A stretch of 64,000 nt of DNA, from the NCBI GenBank assembly GCA_022842065.1, contig JALHQH010000038.1:1-64000 (forward strand). The letters run 5' to 3'. Below are positions 8,701-16,402 of this stretch, piece by piece. The stretch's first letter is position 1. The number at the start of each line of letters is the position of its first letter. Both the position numbers and the translations under genes were made by a program. This stretch comes from Caldilineaceae bacterium (GTDB lineage: Bacteria > Chloroflexota > Anaerolineae > Caldilineales > Caldilineaceae). Under the pieces are notes generated by a model. The model made no database searches and had not been told where the DNA came from. It saw nothing but the letters and a program-made list of their open reading frames with translations.

Positions 8701-10181
8701 GCGGGCGCACCTTTGTCACCGCGCCGATGGCAGGGGTACAAGCCGCCAGTGTGAATGGTCTTTATCAGGGGGAATTGCCGGCACAACCGCTGGGCAGCGA
8801 TATTCGCTACTATGTCACCGCCACCCATACCAATGGCTACCTCAGCCAGATCCCGGTTGACGCTCCGCACAGCTTCTACCGTTATCGCGTTGATGATCGT
8901 AGCAGCCTCTTGGTCAACGACTTTGGTGCGGGGGATCTCAAAAATCGGTTGGGTGGTGGCAGTGGGCTCTTTAACAATCCCACCAGCGGCGGTCAACTGC
9001 GCGCTTACCTGTTTGACCAGCAATTACTGCTTGATTATGCAGTGCCCGAGGCAGAGCAATATGCTGGCTATTTCACCCAACTGCCCCAGAGCGATCTGCG
9101 CGCCTATACTACGCTCAATTTGTTGGTGCGCGGCGAAGTTGGGGGCGAACAGTTACTCGTCGGCATGCGCGACACACACAACTTTGAGCCGCGGCTCAGT
9201 GTCGGTGATCTGCTCCCTGGTGGTCTGATCACGGCCTGGCAGTGGGTGCAGATTCCGCTGGCCTCCTTTAGCCCCGACTTGGATCGCGCGGCGATTGAAA
9301 CGATCAGTTTCAGCTTCTTCAATAGCCATACGCCCACCAGTGGTCGGGTTTACATTCGTGAGGTGCGCTTCACCGGATTGGCGACACCAGTGATCGTTGA
9401 CAGCTTTGATGACGCTAATCTGCAAACCAATGGCCAAGGGAACAGTTATTGGACGGCAGCCCCCAACAGTTCGCTGGTACCGACGATTGCCGCCGGTGAC
9501 GCAACCAAAGCGGGCGGTGGTGCGTTACAACTCGACTACAGCGTTGGTGCCGGCGGTTATGCAACCTGGCGTAGCAATCTGAACACTGTCGCTGTGGGGG
9601 CCGATGCACTCCTCACCGCTTGGGTTAAGGGGGGTAATCAAAGTGTCCCACCCCGCTTTTACTTATCGGATGGGACGCGCCGGGCAGCCATTGCTGTCGC
9701 AGCGTATGTTACTTTGCGTGACGATTGGCAGCTGGTGCAAGTGCCCTTGAGTGCCTTCACCGTACAGGGGGTCAATGTGGCCCATCTGACTGGCTTTGAA
9801 GTTGTCTTTGAACATAAGGTCGGGAACGGCACCTTCTGGCTGGACAATGTGCGCTTGGGCAACCAAGGTCCACCGCAAGCTGACTTGCGCGTCTTACATC
9901 TGCGCAATGATGACAACCAGCCACTGGCCTTGCATCTACCGAATGGCGCGCCCTGGCGCATCAGCAGCAGTGCCCCCTGGCTCTTCACTTTGCCCAACGG
10001 CGCTGGGCCAGCGACGCTGGCGATCCAAAGTGTCAATTGGAAATTGGCCCCAGGCGTCTATAACGGCAATTTACAGATCCAAACCGCCGCAGGTCAAAGC
10101 GAAGCGGTGATGGTCGTCTTAACGATTACCGAACCAGGGGCAACGACACAAGAATCGTTCTTGCCGCTGATCGCGCGGTAG
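5748..10181 (+). CDS. Large secreted multidomain protein with calcium-binding repeats, paralogue B
   Basis: Secreted 1477-aa protein. The signal peptide spans residues 1-35 (Leu-rich core, VHAAAA). Residues 80-255 resemble a lectin-like beta-sandwich. Residues 260-418 carry thrombospondin type 3/EF-hand-like DxDxDG loops such as LDTDGDGIVNS and DLDADGDGIPD, which normally bind calcium. From about 452 the protein matches paralogue A to the end, starting at GGLESGPLPGAPS in both and including the two carbohydrate-binding-like modules and the BACON-like domain. The tail is FLPLIAR. The differing N-termini on a shared core suggest domain shuffling after duplication. A surface calcium-stabilised glycan-binding protein is the best guess; no enzyme motif is evident. 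The start is supported by AAAGAGG. Confidence 0.87.
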   Translation: MFRSDFLSNQRLLALFICTLLLSMNLSGSSLVHAAAAIPAQPYIKSAELTVDSTLVDSIDDDKDGIPNGIECLGYIGKVPVAVVNGSFEAPDIDKSYSLASKRWGSPPQSAVAYKSAMVEGWSTTATDAEIEIWQSGFSGVPAYRGEQFAEINANQSAALYQDITTTPGSTMHWSFAHRGRTGTDTISLQVGPPQGPYTTLGTFKTGTGGWSVYEGDYLIPAGQSKTRFFYKAVATANGDNTTGNFLDDIQFYTKASCKLDTDGDGIVNSLDLDSDNDGILDIREVGLKDENGDGIIDQAVDLGAAASVPDTDGDRLPDFLDLDADGDGIPDVLEAQLTKSYIAPSGKVDAAGVDVAFAGGLQPIDTDNDSVPDYLDTDSDRDKLTDTVEAKLKLDGRDDDQDGLDREVDGDKKSWGPVQGNIAQPLTTYPNNGTELNYRDNGSISTTVVQTGGNGGLESGPLPGAPSTFIGGIGNEPAGADAATTAVQADQAEALGWHKARLLAEIKLKLDDLMPVEGPNGTTPSPAVPVDVLAVTNAPDAKAVDFVNERGQVQAAVLGILSVGQPYMHDYGVCNRFKNYIFDNIAPIAISVPPANEGWFWHSYAGQGESIREDAILLHIFVNEADKTFHIDSQWTQDAYGNSFDFAFDYVFNLQIWSSELATNAQLLQAILMRLNTYEEGSWQVRYHNEESPTGPTVFVRQVRYAADTVYLDVESLAESDQPVRLYGSWRSHLDRQTLQPFEMQLMVPAGMEAVPLNFPGLLDATIYVESNGFTDKVYSGGGLWFKVAPASGAKSELSLGSCRPLADIDAADLLMAGCATVTTEPTTRLDEVGMGRTLNPNGRPVDVSPYAAVRFWAKGDSTPVRLFLETASIKDGDYYQTIFTPDQEWRQYIIPLTDFAQRGFGQAVGWTGTDVKAVVWVNAEVTGQPLALAIDQVSFTNHALVEANLLTENNGNTSPRLIQMVAPTGAEVSAMTLHYSLDGGRTFVTAPMAGVQAASVNGLYQGELPAQPLGSDIRYYVTATHTNGYLSQIPVDAPHSFYRYRVDDRSSLLVNDFGAGDLKNRLGGGSGLFNNPTSGGQLRAYLFDQQLLLDYAVPEAEQYAGYFTQLPQSDLRAYTTLNLLVRGEVGGEQLLVGMRDTHNFEPRLSVGDLLPGGLITAWQWVQIPLASFSPDLDRAAIETISFSFFNSHTPTSGRVYIREVRFTGLATPVIVDSFDDANLQTNGQGNSYWTAAPNSSLVPTIAAGDATKAGGGALQLDYSVGAGGYATWRSNLNTVAVGADALLTAWVKGGNQSVPPRFYLSDGTRRAAIAVAAYVTLRDDWQLVQVPLSAFTVQGVNVAHLTGFEVVFEHKVGNGTFWLDNVRLGNQGPPQADLRVLHLRNDDNQPLALHLPNGAPWRISSSAPWLFTLPNGAGPATLAIQSVNWKLAPGVYNGNLQIQTAAGQSEAVMVVLTITEPGATTQESFLPLIAR

Positions 10182-10200
10182 GCACAAAGGATGTACGTAC

Positions 10201-10232
10201 TGGGAGCGCCGGCATCTCTGCCAGCGTTCCCA
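10201..10232. terminator. Hairpin between convergent genes
   Basis: Inverted repeat 10201-10214 against 10219-10232 (TGGGAGCGCCGGCA, two mismatches, 4-nt loop) between convergent stop codons. There is no T-run, so termination is plausible but not certain. Confidence 0.45.
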
Positions 10233-10269
10233 GCGCGTAAGCCCCTATTGATCATGTCAAAGTCGGTGG

Positions 10270-11346
10270 TCAGCTGGCTAACCGTTCCCACAGAAAATCA
10301 TACGCACGCACGCCGCTGATGCGGTGGCGCCCCTCGAACTCATCAAGTTCCACTGCTTGGGCCGCATCGCCACCGAAAATCGTACAAATTTCTCGTGCCC
10401 GTGCCACACTGGCACGCACCGTCTCAATCGGGAAAATCGGATCGCGCGTACCCGCTTCGATCAACAAGGGCCGCGGCAGCAGCAGCCCAACCAGGTCAAC
10501 CATTTCTCCAATATTCAGCAGCCCTGGCACAAAGTTACAGGTGCAGTGGTTCATCGCCAGGATGCTATCGCGAAAGCTGCTAAAGTAGCCGCTGATCACC
10601 GCCGCCTTGATCCGTTCATCTAGCGCCGTGTGGAAAAAGGTCAACATGCCGCCGCCCGAAATCCCCATCGCACCGAGCCGATTGTGATCAACCTCGACCA
10701 CCGTCGCCAAATAGTCGACCAAGCGCAGCCCATCGCGCACCCGTTGCCCCACCAAAGATTTGCCCAGCATAAAAGCATAGGTCGCCGCGTTGTGGCAGGT
10801 GCTCGGCACCGGTTGCCCCAACTTTTGGTTGAGCTGACTATAGTCACTCTGGCGCTCCCCAAAGCCGGCAATTTCCGGCGCAGCAACGACAAACCCACGG
10901 CGGCAGAGGGCAACCGCAAAATCCTTGTGATAGCCATCTACCGCGAGCCGCTCCTCACCATCCTCCCACAGCCCAACAATGTCATAAACGCCGTAGCCGT
11001 GACCGGCGTAGGCAATCAGAGTTGGTTGTGGCCCAGTTACCCCTTTGGGAATGAGCAGGTAGACCGGCATCTGTGCGTCAGGGGCGGTCGTGATCAACAC
11101 CTTGCGCCGGATATGATCACCGCGATCCACTTCTTCGATCAGTTGTGGGGCAGGGTCAACGGGCGGCGTATCGAGAAAACCGAGCACGGCAGCCAATGCA
11201 GGGCGACAGGCCGCCTGCCACGCCTGGGCTGTGTCTTGGTCGGTGGCGGTGAAGGGATAGCGCGCCGCACCCGCAGCCAACGCTTTCAATTCCTGAGTTG
11301 GTTGCAACATCGGCAGCGCTTGGCTGCTTAAACGGATCGTGCTCAT
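10270..11346 (-). CDS. Alpha/beta hydrolase, acetyl-xylan-esterase/dienelactone-hydrolase type
   Basis: 358-aa cytoplasmic alpha/beta hydrolase; no signal peptide. The nucleophile elbow G-I-S-G-G-G follows DHNRLGAM in the middle of the protein. The acid is probably the Asp of GTRDPIFP and the base the His of EGRHRISG near the C-terminus, giving a complete triad. The AYAGHGYGVYD segment matches an oxyanion-hole loop. Family members deacetylate or de-esterify small or sugar esters; the substrate here is unknown. It lies 24 bp downstream of the SCP2-like gene on the same strand, so the two are probably co-transcribed. AAAGAAAG precedes the ATG. Confidence 0.8.
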   Translation of the reverse strand: MSTIRLSSQALPMLQPTQELKALAAGAARYPFTATDQDTAQAWQAACRPALAAVLGFLDTPPVDPAPQLIEEVDRGDHIRRKVLITTAPDAQMPVYLLIPKGVTGPQPTLIAYAGHGYGVYDIVGLWEDGEERLAVDGYHKDFAVALCRRGFVVAAPEIAGFGERQSDYSQLNQKLGQPVPSTCHNAATYAFMLGKSLVGQRVRDGLRLVDYLATVVEVDHNRLGAMGISGGGMLTFFHTALDERIKAAVISGYFSSFRDSILAMNHCTCNFVPGLLNIGEMVDLVGLLLPRPLLIEAGTRDPIFPIETVRASVARAREICTIFGGDAAQAVELDEFEGRHRISGVRAYDFLWERLAS

Positions 11347-11370
11347 GGTGACTTTCTTTGGATGGGATGA

Positions 11371-11757
11371 TTATTTGGCAATCGGGACGCGAATCGCGCA
11401 TTTGACTAGTTCCTGGGCGGCGTCAATATGGCGCATGACCTTGGCCAGGTTGCCCTGTAGACGGAGTTGACGCTTCATCATCGCCTGCACCGGGTCAAGT
11501 TGTCGATCCAGAATTTTGCGCCAGTTAGCCATTGAGCCGACGAGCTTGAACTCGGCCGTCCGGTCGCCCAGATCAGTCAGATAGGTTGCCTCGCGACAGG
11601 TGCCATGCCAGAGATCGAGATAGAGGCCGCCCCCGTCCTCAATCGCCAAGATCACATCACCCTCCCATCGTTGAGCAAGGCGTGCATAGAGCGTGCTCTG
11701 TTCAATTTCCGCCCGAAATGCATCTGCCCACGCCTGGCTAGGAAAAGGATAAGTCAT
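11371..11757 (-). CDS. SCP2 sterol-binding-domain-like protein
   Basis: Small (128 aa) soluble protein resembling SCP2 sterol/lipid-transfer domains. The C-terminal half (FKLVGSMANWRKILDRQLDP, then MKRQLRLQGNLAKVMRHIDA) has the layout of the SCP2 hydrophobic tunnel and helix. The start at 11757 (MTYPFPSQ) was preferred over the upstream ATG at 11796 because GAAAAGAGTG lies just before it and the homology begins there. It is first in a two-gene operon with the esterase at 10270 and is divergent from the RraA-like gene. A hydrophobic ligand is inferred from the family only. Confidence 0.7.
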   Translation of the reverse strand: MTYPFPSQAWADAFRAEIEQSTLYARLAQRWEGDVILAIEDGGGLYLDLWHGTCREATYLTDLGDRTAEFKLVGSMANWRKILDRQLDPVQAMMKRQLRLQGNLAKVMRHIDAAQELVKCAIRVPIAK

Positions 11758-11890
11758 AGTCACTCTTTTCGTTTGATGATGAGACCGCTGGGCCACAATT
11801 TACTGCAACTTTGGAAATTGTGCAAAGTGGCGTAAGATGGTTGGCGTGACAGTCACCCAAATTCTAATTCATCAAACTAAAGGAAACCGA

Positions 11891-12778
11891 ATGAGTACCC
11901 TGAAATTTTGCCCACTCAACCTCACCCCGGCAGAGATCATTGAATATAGCCCTGAATGGACCGGCGAACGGTTTGCTGATGGCCGCCCCAAAGTATCCGA
12001 CGACCTGATCCAGCGCGTACGCAAGGTGACGATTACCGAAGCGTGGGGGGTCATGCGCAACGAGGGGTATCACCATCAGTATGAGGGCAATTGGCTCTGC
12101 ACCCATCCGGGCCAAGTGCTGGCCGGCCGTGTGTTGACGGCCATGTATATGCCGCGTCGCCCTGGGATGCGCACCGTGATGGAAGCCAAAGGGGCCGAGG
12201 CCGGCTGTATCGGCGATCAGATCTCCTGGCCGATCGACATGCTCGTGCCCGGCGATGTCTATGTCGCCGATGTTTTTGGCAAGATCGAGCAAGGGCCGGT
12301 GATCGGCGACAACTTGGCCACCTCGATCTATGCCAAATCGGGGAATGGTGTCGTGCATGATGCAGCGGTGCGCGATCTCGATGGCATCCGTGAAATCGAG
12401 GGTTTTGCCAGCTATGTGCGCGGCTGGCATCCCACCTATGCCTCGCCCACGATCATGCTGCTGGGGGTAAATTGCCCTGTGCGCATTGGCGGCGTCACCG
12501 TCATGCCCGGCGACGTGGTGCTGGGGCGCGATGATGGCGTGGTCTTTATTCCCGCCCATCTGGTCGAGAAAGTGGTGAGAACCGCAGAACTGGTCCAATT
12601 GCGCGACCGCTTTGGCAAGCAGCGGCTGGCCGAAGGCATCTACACGCCCGGACAGATCGACACCCGCTGGGAAGATCCCATTGAACAGGATTTCTCCGGC
12701 TGGCTGGAAGCGCACATGGATGAGCTGCCGGTGCCGCGTGAGGCAATTCAGGAGATGTTGAAAGAGCGGACGTGGTAG
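11891..12778 (+). CDS. RraA-like family protein (oxo-acid aldolase/decarboxylase fold)
   Basis: 295-aa protein of the RraA/4-hydroxy-4-methyl-2-oxoglutarate aldolase fold. Recognisable are VHDAAVRDLDGI, matching the family's active-site G-x-x-R-D stretch, and the C-terminal strand block VMPGDVVLGRDDGVVFIP. Members are metal-dependent aldolases or decarboxylases of 2-oxo acids, or RNase E inhibitors; the extended N- and C-termini and the sugar-acid neighbours favour an enzyme. The start at 11891 is chosen for AAAGGA seven bases upstream; an upstream ATG at 11837 has no ribosome-binding site. It is divergent from the SCP2/esterase pair and convergent with the enolase-family gene. Confidence 0.8.
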   Translation: MSTLKFCPLNLTPAEIIEYSPEWTGERFADGRPKVSDDLIQRVRKVTITEAWGVMRNEGYHHQYEGNWLCTHPGQVLAGRVLTAMYMPRRPGMRTVMEAKGAEAGCIGDQISWPIDMLVPGDVYVADVFGKIEQGPVIGDNLATSIYAKSGNGVVHDAAVRDLDGIREIEGFASYVRGWHPTYASPTIMLLGVNCPVRIGGVTVMPGDVVLGRDDGVVFIPAHLVEKVVRTAELVQLRDRFGKQRLAEGIYTPGQIDTRWEDPIEQDFSGWLEAHMDELPVPREAIQEMLKERTW

Positions 12779-12789
12779 GAGCTACGGTT

Positions 12790-12850
12790 ATCCACAAAGA
12801 CACACGAAGTTTAGGCTTTTCTTCGTGAAACTTCGTGTGTCTTCGTGGAT
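12790..12850. terminator. Word-repeat hairpin between convergent genes
   Basis: ATCCACAAAGACACACGAAG... (12790-12812) pairs with 12828-12850 at 22 of 23 bases. CTTCGTG recurs with a 10-base step on the right arm. It probably serves as a bidirectional terminator. Confidence 0.6.
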
Positions 12851-12854
12851 CCTG

Positions 12855-14039
12855 CTAACGTGCACCCGGATAGTCAACCGGTGGGCGTTTCAACAGTTCG
12901 GCCTCGATCAGATCAGCACCAAGGCCGGGGCGGTCGCTGAGTTTGAGCAGGCCGTGCTCGATTTCCAGCGGATGGGACAAAATGTCGTTGCGCCAGGGCG
13001 CGTCATCCTCGTCATATTCCAGAATGTAGAAATTGGGGATGGTGGCCGCCACCGCCGCCGAGATCAGCGTGTTGAGCGGGCTGTGGCAGGCGTGGGGCGC
13101 AATCAGCACATCGTAGGCGTGGGCCATATCGCAGATCTTCTTGCCCATCGTGATCCCATTCCAGGCAAAGTCGGGCATGATGATGTCCTGCGCATGAGCT
13201 TCGAGAAAGGGCCGGTAACCGTGTTGCCCATAGAGACTTTCGCCAGTGCAGATCGTGGTTTTGGTTGATTCGCGGATCAGGCGCAGGGCTGGTGCGTCAA
13301 AGGTTTCGGTCTCCAGCCACATCAGATTGTAGGGTTCGAGGGCTTGGGCCAGCTTGATCGCACCACCCAGCTTAAAGGTAAAAGCAACATCGAGTGCAAT
13401 CCCGACATCCGGTCCCAGCACCTCACGGAAGGTGCTGACAATCAACTCGGCGTTGCGCAACACGGCGGGGGCGGCGTCGCCAACATGGGTGGTGTAGGCA
13501 TTGCGGATCGCGGTGGCATCAGGCCGATCTTTGAGCGCAAAAAGGTTGGTCTTGAGCGCGGTATAGCCCCGTTCGCCTACTTCCGCGGCCAAGGCGCGCA
13601 ACTCGTCAACCGTCTCAACTTTGGGCAACCCCAGCCGCTGCCAACTGCGGTTACGGTTGGTGCCACAGTGGGACCAGTAAAGGCGCAACTCATCGCGCAG
13701 CTTGCCGCCCAACAACTGCCAGACCGGTGCGCCTAATACCTTGCCGCGAATATCCCAGAGGGCTGAGTCGATCCCGCTCATCGCTTTCCAAGCAATACCG
13801 CCCTGATGGCGCGCCGACGCGGAAACCAGATCCCACCAGATCGCTTCGACCTGCATGGGGTCACGGCCAATTACCCATTCGCTGTAGCGTTCAACGGTTG
13901 CCACTACCGGGCCGGGTGAACCCCAATCGGTGCAATCACCCCAACCGACCAGGCCCGGTTCGCTGGTTTCCACTTTGGCAAAGGTCCACGGCCGAAAGCC
14001 GCCGTCGACAATAAAGGTTTTGATCGCCGTAATTTTCAT
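12855..14039 (-). CDS. Mandelate racemase/muconate lactonizing enzyme family dehydratase
   Basis: 394-aa enolase-superfamily enzyme, probably a sugar-acid dehydratase of the galactonate dehydratase-like group. Visible are the N-terminal capping domain, the KTN lysine region, and metal ligands in GIALDVAF (Asp), LETET (Glu) and CTGES (Glu). A catalytic His probably lies in APHACHSP. The exact sugar acid cannot be read from sequence. The start at 14039 (MKITAIKTF) overlaps the DUF4058 stop codon by four bases (ATGA), so translation is probably coupled. A longer reading from 14069 lacks homology. Confidence 0.85.
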   Translation of the reverse strand: MKITAIKTFIVDGGFRPWTFAKVETSEPGLVGWGDCTDWGSPGPVVATVERYSEWVIGRDPMQVEAIWWDLVSASARHQGGIAWKAMSGIDSALWDIRGKVLGAPVWQLLGGKLRDELRLYWSHCGTNRNRSWQRLGLPKVETVDELRALAAEVGERGYTALKTNLFALKDRPDATAIRNAYTTHVGDAAPAVLRNAELIVSTFREVLGPDVGIALDVAFTFKLGGAIKLAQALEPYNLMWLETETFDAPALRLIRESTKTTICTGESLYGQHGYRPFLEAHAQDIIMPDFAWNGITMGKKICDMAHAYDVLIAPHACHSPLNTLISAAVAATIPNFYILEYDEDDAPWRNDILSHPLEIEHGLLKLSDRPGLGADLIEAELLKRPPVDYPGAR

Positions 14040-14824
14040 CGATAAGGCTCCAACAGGGTAGCCACCCATTGCGTTTCGTCAACGGTGAGCGGTGGCGGTG
14101 GGACAGCATCGCGGTAATCAATCTGGGCATCATAGCCACCGCGCTCATAGACTGCGGCCACCACTTTGCCCAGATCAAGCGCAACATCAGGATCTGGATA
14201 GGAGAGGGGTATACCGATGACCGGCAACCGAGCGTGAAGCGCAAGCGGCCAGACCGAGACATACGGTCGTCGGTCGGCGTGACAGAGGGTGATGTAATAA
14301 GGCGCGACCGGGACAGCCTGTTGGAGCGGGGGACGAGTCCCACCGCGCAGAAAATCGATCTCGATGAGATGGACCGTAGAGCGCAGCAGGTCACGCCGTT
14401 TACGCAAATAGTCGGTATAGGCGTCATGGCTAGGCAGCTTGTTGACCGGCGAAAGAATTTCAATCGCAGTAACCAACAGTTCGCTATCACTGCGGCGGAT
14501 TTCCACGCTAAGCAATTCGAGCGGCTCGTCCAGCGTGACCGTGCTCGTCACGGGCGGCGGATCGAGCAGGGCGACCCCACCCACTGCCCCGCCCTGGGGC
14601 GGGCGGCGTTGCATCACTCCGACATCGGGGCGGATGCCCTGGAAGCGCGATTGTAACACTTCAATCGCTTCGTAGGTGGTGTAGGGCGTCAAGCGCGCAA
14701 AGTAGTTGGGACGAATCCGCGCGTTGAGTTCGGCGCTGATCTCATCTGCCAAACGATTATGGAAATCCACCCAAAGTTTGCTCTGTTCGATATATGGGTC
14801 CATGCCCGGAAATGGGGACGGCAT
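14036..14824 (-). CDS. DUF4058 family protein
   Basis: 262-aa member of DUF4058, recognised from its opening MPSPFPGMDPYIE and the later LVTAIEILSPVNK stretch. The D...E-x-L-S-P-x-N-K arrangement resembles a PD-(D/E)XK nuclease-like core; function is not established. The family is common and multi-copy in Cyanobacteria, Planctomycetes and Chloroflexota. The start at 14824 is supported by GGAGGTG; the upstream ATG at 14857 is not. It is the first gene of a pair with the enolase-family dehydratase (4-bp overlap), an unexplained partnership. Confidence 0.85.
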   Translation of the reverse strand: MPSPFPGMDPYIEQSKLWVDFHNRLADEISAELNARIRPNYFARLTPYTTYEAIEVLQSRFQGIRPDVGVMQRRPPQGGAVGGVALLDPPPVTSTVTLDEPLELLSVEIRRSDSELLVTAIEILSPVNKLPSHDAYTDYLRKRRDLLRSTVHLIEIDFLRGGTRPPLQQAVPVAPYYITLCHADRRPYVSVWPLALHARLPVIGIPLSYPDPDVALDLGKVVAAVYERGGYDAQIDYRDAVPPPPLTVDETQWVATLLEPYR

Positions 14825-14937
14825 ACTACACCTCCAATGCGAATAGCTGCGACACAATTTATCCTATTATACCGGTTAGCTTGCCCCCAAAGCAACTATG
14901 GCAAACCGGCCAGGATCGGGTATAGTAGGATATTGAC

Positions 14938-15022
14938 ATTGGTGATTGGTCATTAGTGATTGGTCACTTACCTAAGTGACTTGATCCAGCCAATGACCAA
15001 TCACCAATCACTAATCACCAAT
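14938..15022. repeat. Mirror-image heptad array (ATTGGTG/ATTGGTC words)
   Basis: Four consecutive 7-mers at 14938-14965 (ATTGGTG, ATTGGTC, ATTAGTG, ATTGGTC) face four at 14995-15022 (GACCAAT, CACCAAT, CACTAAT, CACCAAT). They form a long imperfect hairpin with CACTTACCTAAGTG at its tip. It lies directly upstream of the PhyH gene. The words resemble the TTGGTCA-type heptanucleotide repeats described in cyanobacteria. Confidence 0.8.
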
Positions 15023-15034
15023 TAAGGACCAAAT

Positions 15035-15859
15035 ATGACCGAACCACTCAAACCAACCGATCTCGAAATTTATCTCTTTGACCTGCGTGGCTACCTTATC
15101 CTAAAAAATGCCCTAACCCAGCAGGAAATTGCAGCAATGAACGCAATTCTCGACAGCGTGCCGCCGATTAAGCAGGGCGAATGGTGGGGCAATGTCCACG
15201 CCCACTCCTTTGGCACAACCGATGGGCTGAACCTGCAACAGATCTACGAAGCAGGCGAGCCTTTTGAAGCGCTGATCGATCACCCCTCCTGGATCGAGAA
15301 GATCAAGTTCTTTGTCGGCGGTGAGGGCACCTTTGACTACAACCACGGTCCGCTTTTCATCGATGAGAACTTCGCCAACTTCCGTGGACCCGGCGAGGCG
15401 ATTGGTTTACATTCCGGCGGCCATACTCATACCAAACGCACCCAATTTCACTTCCATAACGGGCGTTTCCACTGTGGCCAGATCAACATCCTATTGCCGC
15501 TTACTTCCTTTGGCCCCGGCGACGGCGCAACGATGGTGATTCCTGGCAGCCACAAGGCGAACTTTAACCACCCCGATTTTGAGAAATATCGCATGGCCCA
15601 CGGCGCTTCCGTCGATGGGATCGAAGGGGCGATTGAAGTCAACATGCAGGCCGGCGACGCCCTACTCTTTGTCGACTCGATTTCGCACGGCTCAGCCAAA
15701 CGCACCACCCCTGGGATCCGGCGCAACCTGGTCTATCGCTACGGGCCATCGTGGGGCAACTTCCGCCATGGGTATCAACCGTCCGCGACATTGCTGGAAC
15801 GGCTCACCCCGGCGCGCCGGCAGATTGTCCAGCCGCAGAAGTTAATTCCAAAACCATAA
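15035..15859 (+). CDS. Phytanoyl-CoA dioxygenase (PhyH) family protein
   Basis: 274-aa double-stranded beta-helix protein of the PhyH family (Fe(II)/2-oxoglutarate oxygenases). Family features are the opening FDLRGYLILKNALTQQEI, GDGATMVIPGSHKANF (about 162-177), GDALLFVDSISHGSAKRT with the distal His, and the 2-oxoglutarate-binding Arg region GIRRNLVYRYGP. The usual HxD metal motif is not evident: the expected position reads L-H-S-G-G-H (His126). The enzyme may use altered ligands or be non-catalytic. The substrate is unknown. TTAAGGACC before the ATG is a modest ribosome-binding site. The next gene, a thioesterase, follows on the same strand. Confidence 0.82.
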   Translation: MTEPLKPTDLEIYLFDLRGYLILKNALTQQEIAAMNAILDSVPPIKQGEWWGNVHAHSFGTTDGLNLQQIYEAGEPFEALIDHPSWIEKIKFFVGGEGTFDYNHGPLFIDENFANFRGPGEAIGLHSGGHTHTKRTQFHFHNGRFHCGQINILLPLTSFGPGDGATMVIPGSHKANFNHPDFEKYRMAHGASVDGIEGAIEVNMQAGDALLFVDSISHGSAKRTTPGIRRNLVYRYGPSWGNFRHGYQPSATLLERLTPARRQIVQPQKLIPKP

Positions 15860-15865
15860 TGCATG

Positions 15866-15935
15866 GAACGCGGATTGAGCGGATTTACGCGGATGAAAAT
15901 CCGCCTAATCCGCCTAATCCGCTCAATCCGCGTTC
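15866..15935. repeat. Inverted word-repeat with 9-bp period, terminator-like
   Basis: A perfect 20-bp inverted repeat, 15866-15885 against 15916-15935, is built of 9-bp words (GCGGATTGA on one side, AATCCGCCT on the other). TGTTTTT follows, so it may terminate the PhyH transcript, but it lies only 22 bp before the next gene. Confidence 0.7.
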
Positions 15936-15957
15936 TGTTTTTAAAGGTAAACAGCGT

Positions 15958-16398
15958 ATGGAGCAACAAGAATTACGCGTAGACTATCCATTCGGCATCA
16001 CCATCCCGACGCGCTGGATGGATAATGATGTCTACGGCCATGTGAACAATGTCCACTATTACTCGTTTTTTGACACGGTGATTGCCCACTATCTGATTTA
16101 CGAGGGTGGCTTGAATTTTGCCACGGATACGGTGGTCGGCTTTGCGATTGAGAGCAAGTGTCAATACCGGCGCCCGATCACTTTTCCCGAAGCGGTCGAG
16201 GCACGCATGCGCGTAGGGCGGATCGGCAACAGCAGCGTGCGTTATGAGATTGGTATCTTTACCGAAGGGTACGAGGAACCAGCGGCCACTGGCTACTTTG
16301 TCCATGTCTTTGTGGATCGAACCAATCAGAATCGCTCGACACCGGTGCCGGCGAGGATCAGGGCGGCGTTGGCTAGGTTGCTAGTTACAGACGGATAG
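15958..16398 (+). CDS. Acyl-CoA thioesterase, hotdog fold (4HBT family)
   Basis: 146-aa hotdog-fold protein of the YbgC/4-hydroxybenzoyl-CoA thioesterase family, which hydrolyses acyl-CoA thioesters. The catalytic motif is clear at about residues 20-32: MDNDVYGHVNNVHY, with Asp in D-x-D/N-x-x-G-H-x-N-N. The central helix VIAHYLIYEGG and SVRYEIGIFTEG strand follow. The start at 15958 (MEQQELRVDYPF) fits the family; the frame stays open upstream through the repeat and into the PhyH gene, but this is not supported as coding. The same orientation as the PhyH gene suggests a shared lipid or acyl substrate, which is inference. Confidence 0.88.
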   Translation: MEQQELRVDYPFGITIPTRWMDNDVYGHVNNVHYYSFFDTVIAHYLIYEGGLNFATDTVVGFAIESKCQYRRPITFPEAVEARMRVGRIGNSSVRYEIGIFTEGYEEPAATGYFVHVFVDRTNQNRSTPVPARIRAALARLLVTDG

Positions 16399-16402
16399 AC
16401 TA

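Noticed and set aside
8019..9023. 334-codon minus-strand ORF
   Set aside because: Antisense to paralogue B; a similar shadow exists in paralogue A, which shows it follows from the coding strand.
11864..12715. 283-codon minus-strand ORF
   Set aside because: Antisense to the RraA-like gene, which has clear family motifs.
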